Source: Ignavibacterium sp.
GTDB taxonomy: Bacteria; Bacteroidota; Ignavibacteria; Ignavibacteriales; Ignavibacteriaceae
Length of the DNA: 64,000 nucleotides
Direction: 5' to 3'
NCBI GenBank assembly: GCA_018335755.1
Contig: JAGXRK010000001.1
Span: 186,001 to 250,000 of the forward strand
Made by a program: the position numbers and the translations under genes. Below, piece after piece: positions 52,402 through 61,913 of the stretch; the stretch's first letter is position 1, and each line of letters begins with the position of its first letter. The notes below the pieces were generated by a model. That model was given only the letters and a program-made list of their open reading frames with translations. It had not been told where the DNA came from and made no database searches.

Positions 52402-52604
52402 TTAAATAATTAAACGAAATAATTAAAGCGAATATTTTTATAGAAATTTAACAATATTAGTTAATAAACTGAACAAATGTTACAGTTAATATAAAGCAAG
52501 TAATAATTATTTTAAGAAATAATTGCAAAAGGGTTGAATTACTCTTAAATATTTTCAATATTAAGAAAGCATTTTTCACCAACCAATAATTTAAAGGAGC
52601 TGTT

Positions 52605-54374
52605 ATGTTTAAGTTTCGCTTACTTTTTACCATTTTATGTTTTCTGCTTCTGGCATCATTAGTTAAAGCACAAGACATACCATCAATTAATTTTAATGAT
52701 CTTATAATTGCTGCGGAAGAGAATCCAGTCCTTGTTCAGGAAGCCAGAAGACTGGCACAAGTTTCAGATTTACCTCATTCAATTTATCTTCCCGAGGGAG
52801 TTTTTATTGAAGCTAAAGGTATAGAAAATAACAGGGTCGTTTATTCTGTAATAAATGATCTTCAAGATATTTATAATAATGGGGAAGTAGTTTTTTGGGA
52901 AGAGGTTGCAGCCAGATTCAATTTATCTGAGGCAAGAGTGCATTGGACTGGTAAAGCAACTCAGAATCCACAACTCGGATATAATGTAGATATTTCCTCA
53001 AGTACAGAGAGTAGCAGTGAATACTTATTAATACCCGATTGGACAGCAGATGCCGTTATGCTTTTTGACGCAACTACAGGCGATTTATTAAATCAGTCAT
53101 TCATCGTTGATGCTGTAAATCTGGGTTCGCCCAAACAAGCCCGATTTAATCCTAATGGATTTATTTCTGTATCTGATCAGATAAGAGATGCTGTTCAGAG
53201 TTTCGATACATTAGGCAGTTACCTCGGAATATTTGCTCCTGCCGGTGGTGTGAATACTGCTGTACTTGATAATATAAGAGGTCATAATTATAGACCAAAT
53301 GGAAATCTTGTCGTAACAGTTGGTAGTAGTGGTAACCAGAATTCAATTGCTGAATTTGATGCAGCAGGAAATTATTTAGGACAATTTATTACAGCTGGTG
53401 CTGGATCATTAAATAGTCCCTTTGATATTGTTTTTCGTAGCAATGATGTTTTAGTTGATGGAAGCTCAAGCAATAGAGTTCATCGTTATGACTTAAATGG
53501 AAATTATCTAGACGATTTTGTCTCTTCTGGTTTAGCATTTCCTCAACAAATTCATCTTGAAGATAATGGTAATGTTGCCGTCGCAGGGTTTTCTCTACCA
53601 TCGGCACTCTATGTTTTTGATTCACTAGGGACACTACTCGCGTCTTATAATATTATAACGGGTCTTCGTGGCGGTTATAAACTTCCGAATGGAAATTATT
53701 TAGTTACAAATGGTGGAGGAGTTCACGAAATTACTACATCAAATACATTGGTAAGAACTATGGTTGCTGCGGCAAGTGCTCAGTATGTTAATCTTGTTGA
53801 CTTTCAGGATATAATTCCGGTAGAACTCACTTCATTTTCAGCAGCAACAGCAAATGAAACAGTTGTTCTTAACTGGGCAACAGCTACAGAAACTAACAAT
53901 TCCGGATTTGAAGTTCAGAGAAGCACTGATAAAATTAACTATTCGAATATAGGGTTTGTAAATGGTCATGGTACTACAGCTGAACCTAAATCTTACGCCT
54001 ACACTGATAATACAGTAAACAGCGGAGCTTATTATTACAGATTGAAGCAGATTGATTACAATGGTGCATTTGAATATTCAAACGTTATTGAAGTTGAGGT
54101 TGGTGCTCCTGATAATTTCTCTCTAGAGCAGAATTATCCTAATCCATTCAACCCTTCAACAGTTATAAGTTATCAAATGCCGGTAAATGGAAATGTAGTA
54201 CTGAAGATTTATGATATACTTGGAAATGAACTTACTACACTTGTAAATGAATTTAAGGAAGCAGGTAAATATAGCATTGAATTTGATGCTTCAGAACTTG
54301 GTTCTGGAATTTACTTTTACACAATTACTGCGGAAAACTTTACATCCACAAAAAAGATGACTTTAATTAAGTAA
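52605..54374 (+). CDS. Secreted type IX cargo with NHL/propeller-like region
   Basis: 589 residues. AAAGGAG precedes the ATG. Signal peptide KFRLLFTILCFLLLASLVKA. Residues ~130-390 hold repeated propeller-like blades with motifs such as FDAAGNYLGQFITAG, YDLNGNYLDDFVSSG and FDSLGTLLASY, then an Ig-like linker (PVELTSFSAATANETVVLNW) and the type A sorting domain (FSLEQNYPNPFNPSTV...). Probably a surface or secreted binding protein; no catalytic site seen. Terminator at 54395-54427. Confidence 0.86.
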   Translation: MFKFRLLFTILCFLLLASLVKAQDIPSINFNDLIIAAEENPVLVQEARRLAQVSDLPHSIYLPEGVFIEAKGIENNRVVYSVINDLQDIYNNGEVVFWEEVAARFNLSEARVHWTGKATQNPQLGYNVDISSSTESSSEYLLIPDWTADAVMLFDATTGDLLNQSFIVDAVNLGSPKQARFNPNGFISVSDQIRDAVQSFDTLGSYLGIFAPAGGVNTAVLDNIRGHNYRPNGNLVVTVGSSGNQNSIAEFDAAGNYLGQFITAGAGSLNSPFDIVFRSNDVLVDGSSSNRVHRYDLNGNYLDDFVSSGLAFPQQIHLEDNGNVAVAGFSLPSALYVFDSLGTLLASYNIITGLRGGYKLPNGNYLVTNGGGVHEITTSNTLVRTMVAAASAQYVNLVDFQDIIPVELTSFSAATANETVVLNWATATETNNSGFEVQRSTDKINYSNIGFVNGHGTTAEPKSYAYTDNTVNSGAYYYRLKQIDYNGAFEYSNVIEVEVGAPDNFSLEQNYPNPFNPSTVISYQMPVNGNVVLKIYDILGNELTTLVNEFKEAGKYSIEFDASELGSGIYFYTITAENFTSTKKMTLIK

Positions 54375-54394
54375 TCTTTTAATAAGGATATTAT

Positions 54395-54427
54395 AGGGAC
54401 ACAGGCAACTGTGTCCCTTTTTTTATT
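54395..54427 (+). terminator. Strong rho-independent terminator after the 52605 gene
   Basis: AGGGACACAG (54395-54404) pairs perfectly with CTGTGTCCCT (54409-54418) around a GCAA tetraloop, followed by TTTTTTTATTT. Confidence 0.88.
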
Positions 54428-54540
54428 TAACTAAAACAAGCTAAAGCACACCGATTTAACTTCACTCTAATATTAGTAATGGCTATTTTTCTATCATAGA
54501 AATAAACTTTTATTGATCAGGGGACAAACAGGAAAAAATT

Positions 54541-56160
54541 ATGGAAAAACTATTATTATTAGGAGCTGAAGCAATAGCTCAGGGTGCAATTGACGGCGGA
54601 ATGTCCGGTGTTTATGCATATCCCGGAACCCCATCTACAGAGATAACAGAATATGTTCAGCATAATAAAACAGCAATAGAAAGAAATCTGCACAGACAAT
54701 GGTCTGCAAATGAAAAAACTGCGATGGAATCTGCTCTTGGAATGAGTTATGCGGGCAAACGTGCAATGGTTTGTATGAAGCACGTTGGTTTAAATGTTGC
54801 TTCAGATGCGTTTATAAACTCTGCAATTACAGGTGTTAACGGCGGATTAATTGTTACTGTTGCAGATGATCCTTCTATGCATTCATCACAGAATGAACAG
54901 GATTCTAGGTTCTTCGGAAAGTTTGCAATGATACCGATTCTTGAGCCTTCAAATCAGCAGGAAGCATATGATATGGCTTATGAAGGATTTGAGTTATCGG
55001 AAAAATTTAAAATTCCTGTTCTCATAAGAATTACAACAAGGCTTTCACATTCAAGAGCCGGAGTAGAAAGAAGAGAGCCTAAAAATGAAAATCCACTAAC
55101 TTACCCCGAAGACCCGATTCAATTTGTATTACTTCCATCAAATGCGAGAAAAAGATATAAAGGATTACTTAGCGTTCAATCATTATTAGAGCAGGATTCC
55201 GAATTATCAGTTTACAATACATACTTTCCAGGAAGAGATAAGTCACTTGGAATAATTGCCTGTGGTATAGCTCATAATTATTTGCTTGAAAACTATCCGG
55301 ATCGCAAATGTGCTTATCCAATTCTTCAAATCAGTCAGTATCCTCTTCCTTTTTCTAAAGTAGAGAGAATTGTAAATGAATGTGAAAGTATTCTCATTTT
55401 GGAAGATGGTTATCCCTTTGTTGAAGAACAGCTAAAAGGATTTTTAGAAATAAATAGTAAGATAAAAGGAAGGCTTGATGGTACAATTCCGCGCGACGGA
55501 GAATTGAATCCCGATATTGTAGGAAGAGCTTTAGGAAGAGAAGTTAAAACAGGAATGAAAGTTCCTGAAATAGTTAAAAATCGTCCACCGGAATTATGTG
55601 CTGGATGCAGTCATCGCGATATCTACAATGCACTGAATGAAACGATGAAAGAATTTGGCAAGCAGAAAGTCTTTTCCGATATCGGATGTTATACTCTCGG
55701 AGCACTTCCACCCTGGAATGCAATTAATTCGTGTGTTGATATGGGCGCTTCAATTACTATGGCTAAAGGAGCTGCTGATGCTGGTGTTCGGCCATCTGTT
55801 GCAGTAATAGGCGATTCCACTTTTACTCACAGTGGAATGACTTCCTTACTTGATTGTATCTATGAGAATACCCCGGTTACAGTTATCATTTCGGATAATG
55901 CTACAACTGCAATGACTGGGGGGCAATCCTCTCCTGCAACCGGAAAACTGGAGGATATTTGCATCGGGCTTGGTGTTAAACCTGAGCATGTGAAAGTTCT
56001 CACACCACTACCTAAATATCACGAAGAGATGGTAAAGATTTTGAGAGAAGAATTACAGTATGACGGGGTATCTGTGATTATTCCAAGGAGGGAATGTATT
56101 GTTCAGACAGTTGCAAAGAGCAAGAAAGAAAAAGTTGAAAAAGTAGAGGAGATTGCATAA
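54541..56160 (+). CDS. iorA: Indolepyruvate:ferredoxin oxidoreductase alpha subunit
   Basis: 539 residues. Pyrimidine-binding N-terminal domain (GVYAYPGTPSTEITEYV, HVGLNVASDAFINSAITG) and a C-terminal TPP domain (CAGCSHRDIYNAL, IGDSTFTHSGMTSL, and DNATTAMTGGQ). It ends soon after RRECIVQTVAKSKKEKVEKV, without the 2[4Fe-4S] ferredoxin domain found at the C-terminus of the archaeal enzyme. It oxidises aryl-2-oxo acids (from Trp, Phe, Tyr) to aryl-acyl-CoA with ferredoxin. The next gene, iorB, begins at its stop codon. Confidence 0.93.
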   Translation: MEKLLLLGAEAIAQGAIDGGMSGVYAYPGTPSTEITEYVQHNKTAIERNLHRQWSANEKTAMESALGMSYAGKRAMVCMKHVGLNVASDAFINSAITGVNGGLIVTVADDPSMHSSQNEQDSRFFGKFAMIPILEPSNQQEAYDMAYEGFELSEKFKIPVLIRITTRLSHSRAGVERREPKNENPLTYPEDPIQFVLLPSNARKRYKGLLSVQSLLEQDSELSVYNTYFPGRDKSLGIIACGIAHNYLLENYPDRKCAYPILQISQYPLPFSKVERIVNECESILILEDGYPFVEEQLKGFLEINSKIKGRLDGTIPRDGELNPDIVGRALGREVKTGMKVPEIVKNRPPELCAGCSHRDIYNALNETMKEFGKQKVFSDIGCYTLGALPPWNAINSCVDMGASITMAKGAADAGVRPSVAVIGDSTFTHSGMTSLLDCIYENTPVTVIISDNATTAMTGGQSSPATGKLEDICIGLGVKPEHVKVLTPLPKYHEEMVKILREELQYDGVSVIIPRRECIVQTVAKSKKEKVEKVEEIA

Positions 56161-56744
56161 TGAAATCCGATATAATCTTATCAGGCGTAGGAGGACAGGG
56201 AATCCTATCAATAGCAGCAACAATCGGAATGGCGGCAATTGAAAACAACCTTCACTTAAAACAAGCTGAAGTTCATGGAATGAGTCAGCGGGGAGGTGCT
56301 GTTCAATCTCATTTAAGAATAGCAGAAAAAGAAATTGCAAGTGATCTTATTCCTGAAGGGAGCGCAGATATTATCATTTCAGTAGAACCAATGGAATCTC
56401 TTCGCTATCTGCCATGGTTGAAAACAGAAGGCTGGCTGGTTACTAATACTACACCGTTTGTTAATATACCGGATTATCCAGAAATGAAAGAACTTCTTTC
56501 AGAAATAGAAAAACTTCCGCATAACATAGCATTGAACGCAGATGAGCTGGCAAGGCAGGTAAAATCACCACGTTCATCTAATATGGTTGTGCTTGGTGCG
56601 GCGTCTCCGTTTCTGGATATACCTTTTCAATCACTTGTAAACGGAATAATGAAAATCTTTGGTAAAAAGGGAGAAAAGATTGTTCAATTGAATATAGATG
56701 CATTAAAAGCGGGTAGAGAATTTGCGGAGAAAAACAAAAATTGA
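56160..56744 (+). CDS. iorB: Indolepyruvate oxidoreductase beta subunit
   Basis: 194 residues. Gamma-type subunit of 2-oxoacid:ferredoxin oxidoreductases: SGVGGQGILSIAATIG, VHGMSQRGGAVQSHLRI, VEPMESLRY. It follows iorA with a one-base overlap (TAATG), so the two subunits are translated together. A hairpin terminator lies at 56755-56784. Confidence 0.95.
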   Translation: MKSDIILSGVGGQGILSIAATIGMAAIENNLHLKQAEVHGMSQRGGAVQSHLRIAEKEIASDLIPEGSADIIISVEPMESLRYLPWLKTEGWLVTNTTPFVNIPDYPEMKELLSEIEKLPHNIALNADELARQVKSPRSSNMVVLGAASPFLDIPFQSLVNGIMKIFGKKGEKIVQLNIDALKAGREFAEKNKN

Positions 56745-56754
56745 ACAATTAAAT

Positions 56755-56784
56755 AAAGACGCATCGTAAATAAGATGCGTCTTT
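56755..56784. terminator. Bidirectional terminator between iorB and the OPT transporter gene
   Basis: AAAGACGCATC (56755-56765) and GATGCGTCTTT (56774-56784) pair with an 8-base loop, and the arms end in AAA/TTT on either strand. Suitable for both convergent transcripts. Confidence 0.7.
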
Positions 56785-56796
56785 AATATTAATAAT

Positions 56797-56813
56797 CTCC
56801 CCCTTAGGGGGAG
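56797..56813. repeat. CTCCCCC-TTA-GGGGGAG intergenic hairpin
   Basis: A 7-bp GC-rich hairpin with a 3-base loop, followed by AAAAAAAGAGGGGGC. Typical of the short dispersed intergenic repeats in Bacteroidota; on neither strand does a T tract follow. Confidence 0.5.
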
Positions 56814-56831
56814 AAAAAAAGAGGGGGCTTT

Positions 56832-58814
56832 TTATTCTTCTACCTTTCCTCTCAATGCATCCCATATCATATAAACACAGATAACAGCAAACATTACTAT
56901 TCCAAGTAACTCTGCTGAATGTGATTCTGCCCATTCCGCATCAACCCAGTTAAAACCCTGCCATCTTAATATTGCACTTATAACTCCCATCAATGCACCA
57001 CCGGCAATAAATCCTGATGCAATTAAAGTTCCGCGTTCTCTTCTTGCAGTATTTAATTTTTCATCTGTGCTTCGTGTTGAAACAAAATGAGCTATTAATC
57101 CACCAACAAGCAACGGTGTGTTTAGCTCAAGAGGTATATACATCCCGAGTGCAAAAGCTAGTGCGGGAACTTTTATCATTGTGAGTACTAAAGCAAGAAT
57201 TGCACCGACAATATAAAGCATCCAAGGTGCCGGCTGCTGATCCATTAACGGCTGAATTACTGCAGCCATAGCATTTGCCTGAGGTGCAACAAGTGAACCT
57301 TCACCGACAAATCCATAAGTTTCATTAAGTATCATTATTACAAATCCTACTGTTAAAGCAGATACAAGAACGCCAAGGAATTTCCAGCTTTCCTGTTTAC
57401 GTGGAGTTGACCCAAGCCAGTAACCTATTTTAAGATCTGTTATAAAACCGCCAGCCATTGAAAGCGCTGTACAAACAACCCCGCCTATAATCAATGCGGC
57501 AACCATTCCTGCCTGACCTTTTAATCCAACCGATGTAAGTACTATAGATGAAAGAATAAGCGTCATCAATGTCATTCCGCTCACCGGGTTTGTTCCTACA
57601 ATAGCTATTGCATTTGCTGCAACAGTTGTAAAAAGGAAAGAAATAATCAGCACTATAAGCAATCCGGCTAATGCCCAGCCAAGGTTATCAACAACACCGA
57701 AGTGGAAGAATATAAAAAGAACAATTGCTGTAATAATTATTCCGACCAAAATGGTTTTCATTGAAAGGTCTATTTGTGTTCTAAGCTTAATATTGTTGTT
57801 GCCTTTCTTATCGAATATTTCTTTAAACCCAAGTGAAAATGCAGACTGAATTATTTTTGAAGATCGGATAATTCCTATGATTCCAGCCATTGCAATTCCA
57901 CCGATGCCAACATGACGAACATATTGACGAAAAATTTCTTCGGCTGACATTGCTGAAATAAGTTTTGTTGCTCCTGTACCGAAAGGCATTGTTAACTCGC
58001 CACCAATATATGATATGACAGGAATCAGAAGATACCAGGATAGAAATGAACCTGCGGCAATTATCGCTGCATATTTAAGTCCTACTATATAACCAAGACC
58101 CATGACCGCCGCACCAACATTCAAGCGGAAAACAAGTTTGAATTTATCTGCAAGCACTTCACCGAATCCGAATACTCTTGTTGTAAATACTTCACTCCAC
58201 CATCCGAAAGTTGCTATAACGAAATCATAAATACCGCCGATCAAACCACTTACCACTAATACAAGAGCCTGCTTTCCACCCTTCTCACCTGCAACAAGAA
58301 TTTCAGTTGTTGCTGTGGCTTCAGGAAACGGAAATTTCCCGTGCATTTCTGCAACAAAGTATTTCCTGAATGGAATAAGGAATAAAATTCCTAAAACTCC
58401 ACCGAAAGCCGATGCAAGAAATATCTGGTAGAAGTGTGCTTCCAGGTTAAGAATATATAATGCGGGAATTGTGAAGATAGCTCCCGCTACAATCAATCCG
58501 GAATTTTGTCCGATTGATTGAATAATTACATTCTGACCAAGCGAGCCTTTTATCTTAAGTAATGTAGAAACACCAACAGCAATAATTGCAATTGGAATAG
58601 CGGCTTCGAAAACCTGTCCGATTTTCAAACCGAGATAAGCAGCTGCGGCTGAAAAAAGAACAGCCATCAGCAAGCCCATAATAACAGAGTAAGGGGTTAT
58701 CTCTGAGGGCGTTTGATCAGCAGGCATTAAGGGTTTGTATTCTTCTCCCGGAGCTAATTCCTTATAGGCATTATGCGGAAGTCCCTTAATCTGATTTGGT
58801 GTATGTTCACTCAT
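56832..58814 (-). CDS. OPT-family oligopeptide transporter
   Basis: 660 residues with about 14-16 predicted membrane segments. Motifs of the bacterial OPT group: ITPYSVIMGLLMAVLFSAAA, IGQNSGLIVAGAI, GKFPFPEATATTEIL and VGTNPVSGMTLMTL. Proton-coupled uptake of oligopeptides, or of metal chelates in some relatives. It lies 14 bases downstream of an exported subtilase on the same strand, so peptide release and uptake are probably co-expressed. Confidence 0.93.
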   Translation of the reverse strand: MSEHTPNQIKGLPHNAYKELAPGEEYKPLMPADQTPSEITPYSVIMGLLMAVLFSAAAAYLGLKIGQVFEAAIPIAIIAVGVSTLLKIKGSLGQNVIIQSIGQNSGLIVAGAIFTIPALYILNLEAHFYQIFLASAFGGVLGILFLIPFRKYFVAEMHGKFPFPEATATTEILVAGEKGGKQALVLVVSGLIGGIYDFVIATFGWWSEVFTTRVFGFGEVLADKFKLVFRLNVGAAVMGLGYIVGLKYAAIIAAGSFLSWYLLIPVISYIGGELTMPFGTGATKLISAMSAEEIFRQYVRHVGIGGIAMAGIIGIIRSSKIIQSAFSLGFKEIFDKKGNNNIKLRTQIDLSMKTILVGIIITAIVLFIFFHFGVVDNLGWALAGLLIVLIISFLFTTVAANAIAIVGTNPVSGMTLMTLILSSIVLTSVGLKGQAGMVAALIIGGVVCTALSMAGGFITDLKIGYWLGSTPRKQESWKFLGVLVSALTVGFVIMILNETYGFVGEGSLVAPQANAMAAVIQPLMDQQPAPWMLYIVGAILALVLTMIKVPALAFALGMYIPLELNTPLLVGGLIAHFVSTRSTDEKLNTARRERGTLIASGFIAGGALMGVISAILRWQGFNWVDAEWAESHSAELLGIVMFAVICVYMIWDALRGKVEE

Positions 58815-58828
58815 ATTAAATCATCCTT

Positions 58829-61636
58829 TCAGAATTTGAAATAAATGGGAAGTTCATATTCGGTTTTTTCTGTCGATGGGGATTTGAAATAAATTTTTCC
58901 ATAAACTTTAGCATCATCCGGTATATTATTATCCGGTTTGGAGAATGTACATCTTAAATTTCTTGCATTTGAAGGATAAAGCATTGTTGCTTTCCTGTTT
59001 TGATCTTTTACATCAACGGAAATGGCTGACGGAAATTCAGTCTGTTCTTTTATAAACAGAATGGCTTTCCCTTCTTTATGTGTGAATGCCGGAATGATTT
59101 CAAGGACGTAATTAACTTCATCTTTATCCGATGAGTTTCTGATAGAAAGTGATCCTGTTCTATTTGCCAATCCGTTCTTGGATAATGCTTTACCATTTTC
59201 ATCAAGTATTATTACCGAGAAATCAGTGGTTTTATTGAAATCCTCCTTGCTTAAAGAAAATTTAAAGTTTCTGGATGCCTCTCCTTTTAATAGCTTAAAT
59301 GGAAGACGAACCACTCCATTGCCATCTACCGAAACGTTATAGTTCTTTTCGTATCCAAGCATTTCACCGGAAAGATTATAATTATATGCGCGGTTATTAT
59401 TGTTTGTTATGCTGATCGTATTATCGATTGATGTTAGCTCTTTGTTATAGTCAGTCTGAAGTGAAATTAACTCAACGGATAAATTATAGTTAGAGGAATC
59501 AGCAGCTAAAAAGAAACCATCAACATTTATTTCGTAAATACCGGGAGTAAGGTTATAATGATTGACTTCAATTTTTTGGTCATTATTAACAGAATAGAAT
59601 GGAGGTGATACGTATACATCAACCCCATCATGATCAAAAAGCCACATTCTTGTGCGGTAATAAGTATTATCCACCCTTGATTTAGTAAGTTTAAGAATAT
59701 TCTGACCTGCAGGGACTTTAATAAAGTACCTGTCTATTTTACCAATATCAACTTTACCATTACTAACAGTTAAGCTGTAATTGTTGCAGGGTTTAAACTG
59801 GAAAGGAACAATAATGGTTGCTATCATTTCAAATTCAGGTGTGTGTGAACCATCATCACGTGTTGCAACTACTCTGCCTGTATAGAGCCCGGGTCCGGTG
59901 AATTTACTTTTATCAATCTTAACATTAACCATTGCTGCCTGATCATTACGGATATAAGTTTTTTTCTGTACGGGAACTAACCAGTTATTATCACTTTTAA
60001 GATTATATGACCTGTAAAAATTGTCGGAGCCAATAGTATTGTTTCTGTTTACCATAAAGGTAAATACTTCCTCGCCGGTAAGATAAGAAGCATCACGCAG
60101 GTAAAGTCCGGCAGCTCTGTTGTCAGGATGATTAGGAGAAAAAGAAGTTACAGTATAACTTTCAAACTTATTTGCCTCACCGCTCTTCAAATATTTTTTT
60201 AGTAATTCATAAGAGTTCACAACATTTATATAACCTGCACCTTGATCGAGAATATTATACCCTTCCCACTTAACAGCACCTTCACGAATAATTCTATAAA
60301 GAAGCTGTGCAGGAATTTTAACGCCTGGAAATTCTTTGTTTGCTGCACTTAACAATAAAGCCATCACACCAGCAGAATATGGACAGGCCATACTTGTTCC
60401 CCAGAAAGCATCTCTGCCGGTAAAATTAGGAACTGTTGACGTGGCAGCTCCGGGAGAAATAATATCAGGTTTATTTGTATCACCGCCGCGTGAACTGAAG
60501 TGAAGTATAATATCATTTTTTAATTGAGTACCATAATTATCTCTTCCAACTTCAACGGTTAAAACAGCACCTGAGGAGAATACACTTTGAGACGATGCAG
60601 GTAAACCAGATGATGAAAGTCCCGGTCCGTTATTTCCATTGCTTACAGATACATAGAGATATGGATTATTTTTTAGGAGGTCATCGAGAAACTTTTCCAT
60701 ATCTGCCCTGCCTTCAATTTCAGATCCAACACCAAAACTCATACTTACAATGCAGGATACACCTAACTCTTTGGAAAGCTTATCAGCGTAAAGATATGCT
60801 TTTTTCATACTTTCGGTAACAGTGGCACCGCCTGCATAATTGTTATTCCCGAGTTTAAGGCTTATAACATTTGCTCCCGGGGCAACACCATTCATTCCTA
60901 TTCCGCCGATGTTATATCCGGCAGCAATACCTGCACAATGGCTTCCATGTGATCCATCATCAAAGTGTAATGAAACAATTTTTTCCTCAGGGAAAATATT
61001 CAGCCCGATTGTAAATGGAGCCAATCCTTTTTTGTTAGGGATGTAGAATGCGTCCTTATTTTCCTTAAAGTTTCGTAAAGGTTTTTCACCTGTCAAATCA
61101 CCATCAGCATTAGTGTCGAAATAAACTACCCAAAAGTCTTCGTTGGTTTTATAAGTAATCAGATGATAAACATCATCTGTGTTTCCGTTACCGTTTAGAT
61201 CAGCTGAGCCGGAACTGGAATTCATTAATTGCTTTTCAGGAAATGCACCAATATAGTATTTATTATCTGAAGAGCTTATAAATGATGCAATATTAGCTTC
61301 GACAGATAATCCTTTTTCTTTATTAGAGAAAATAGTTTTACCGTCCTCTTTGCTAAGGGTTGCTTCATAAATATATACATCGCCCTGTCCGGTAAAGTCC
61401 TGAACATCAATTACTTTTGTTTCACCGGTAGAGGTTTTGAGCATACCTTCAACACCCATATCAACGCCGGTATCAAGTATAATTATGATTGTTCCTCGTC
61501 CGTCGTAATCGGGATGAAGTTTAAGGAATTCCTCAACTCCAGTACTGTTTAAGGAAAGAAAAGTCTGTCCTGCCTCCTGTGCAAAGATTGAAATCGTGGA
61601 AATGAGAACAGCAATGAAAAAGTATCTGAGTTTCAT
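58829..61636 (-). CDS. Exported S8 subtilisin-family peptidase (tripeptidyl-peptidase II-like)
   Basis: 935 residues. Signal peptide ~1-19 (ends STISIFAQ). Catalytic triad D55 (ILDTGVDMGVEGM), H230 (DGSHGSHCAG) and S415 (GTSMACPYSAG), with an oxyanion Asn in VSNGNNGPG. The D-to-H gap of 175 residues and the GETKVIDVQDFTGQGDV segment resemble TPP II-type subtilases. ~500 C-terminal beta-rich residues follow, without a type A sorting domain, so location is periplasm or cell surface by another route. Transcribed into the OPT transporter gene. Confidence 0.93.
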   Translation of the reverse strand: MKLRYFFIAVLISTISIFAQEAGQTFLSLNSTGVEEFLKLHPDYDGRGTIIIILDTGVDMGVEGMLKTSTGETKVIDVQDFTGQGDVYIYEATLSKEDGKTIFSNKEKGLSVEANIASFISSSDNKYYIGAFPEKQLMNSSSGSADLNGNGNTDDVYHLITYKTNEDFWVVYFDTNADGDLTGEKPLRNFKENKDAFYIPNKKGLAPFTIGLNIFPEEKIVSLHFDDGSHGSHCAGIAAGYNIGGIGMNGVAPGANVISLKLGNNNYAGGATVTESMKKAYLYADKLSKELGVSCIVSMSFGVGSEIEGRADMEKFLDDLLKNNPYLYVSVSNGNNGPGLSSSGLPASSQSVFSSGAVLTVEVGRDNYGTQLKNDIILHFSSRGGDTNKPDIISPGAATSTVPNFTGRDAFWGTSMACPYSAGVMALLLSAANKEFPGVKIPAQLLYRIIREGAVKWEGYNILDQGAGYINVVNSYELLKKYLKSGEANKFESYTVTSFSPNHPDNRAAGLYLRDASYLTGEEVFTFMVNRNNTIGSDNFYRSYNLKSDNNWLVPVQKKTYIRNDQAAMVNVKIDKSKFTGPGLYTGRVVATRDDGSHTPEFEMIATIIVPFQFKPCNNYSLTVSNGKVDIGKIDRYFIKVPAGQNILKLTKSRVDNTYYRTRMWLFDHDGVDVYVSPPFYSVNNDQKIEVNHYNLTPGIYEINVDGFFLAADSSNYNLSVELISLQTDYNKELTSIDNTISITNNNNRAYNYNLSGEMLGYEKNYNVSVDGNGVVRLPFKLLKGEASRNFKFSLSKEDFNKTTDFSVIILDENGKALSKNGLANRTGSLSIRNSSDKDEVNYVLEIIPAFTHKEGKAILFIKEQTEFPSAISVDVKDQNRKATMLYPSNARNLRCTFSKPDNNIPDDAKVYGKIYFKSPSTEKTEYELPIYFKF

Positions 61637-61810
61637 GTTGTTAACCTGTTATTTGATAAGTTTGTATTATAATATTAAGAAGTACTTTGAAGTCAAAGTT
61701 GAGAAGTAAAAACCGATGAGACGAATTCTTCATTAATCGAAGTCTGTAAAAATTTATGTGTAAATTTAAGCACAAATAACCGGAGTTTTCAAATAAATTT
61801 ATTTTGTGAG

Positions 61811-61888
61811 TGTCATTTCGACCGAAGGGAGAAATCCGATTATTATTCGGGATATGATTTCTCAGTCGATGACTCCATCTAAATGGCA
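61811..61888. repeat. MITE-like palindrome TGTCATTTCGACCGAAGGGA type
   Basis: Left arm begins TGTCATTTCGACCGAAGGGA and ends GAAATC (61836). The right arm is GATTTCTC (61856) to AAATGGCA (61888), partly decayed. The same pattern recurs at 3685-3760. It is a widespread intergenic repeat in Bacteroidota genomes; mobilisation by a transposase in trans is an inference. It lies between the subtilase and rsmI genes. Confidence 0.55.
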
Positions 61889-61913
61889 ATAAAATCGTAT
61901 CAAATTTAACAAT

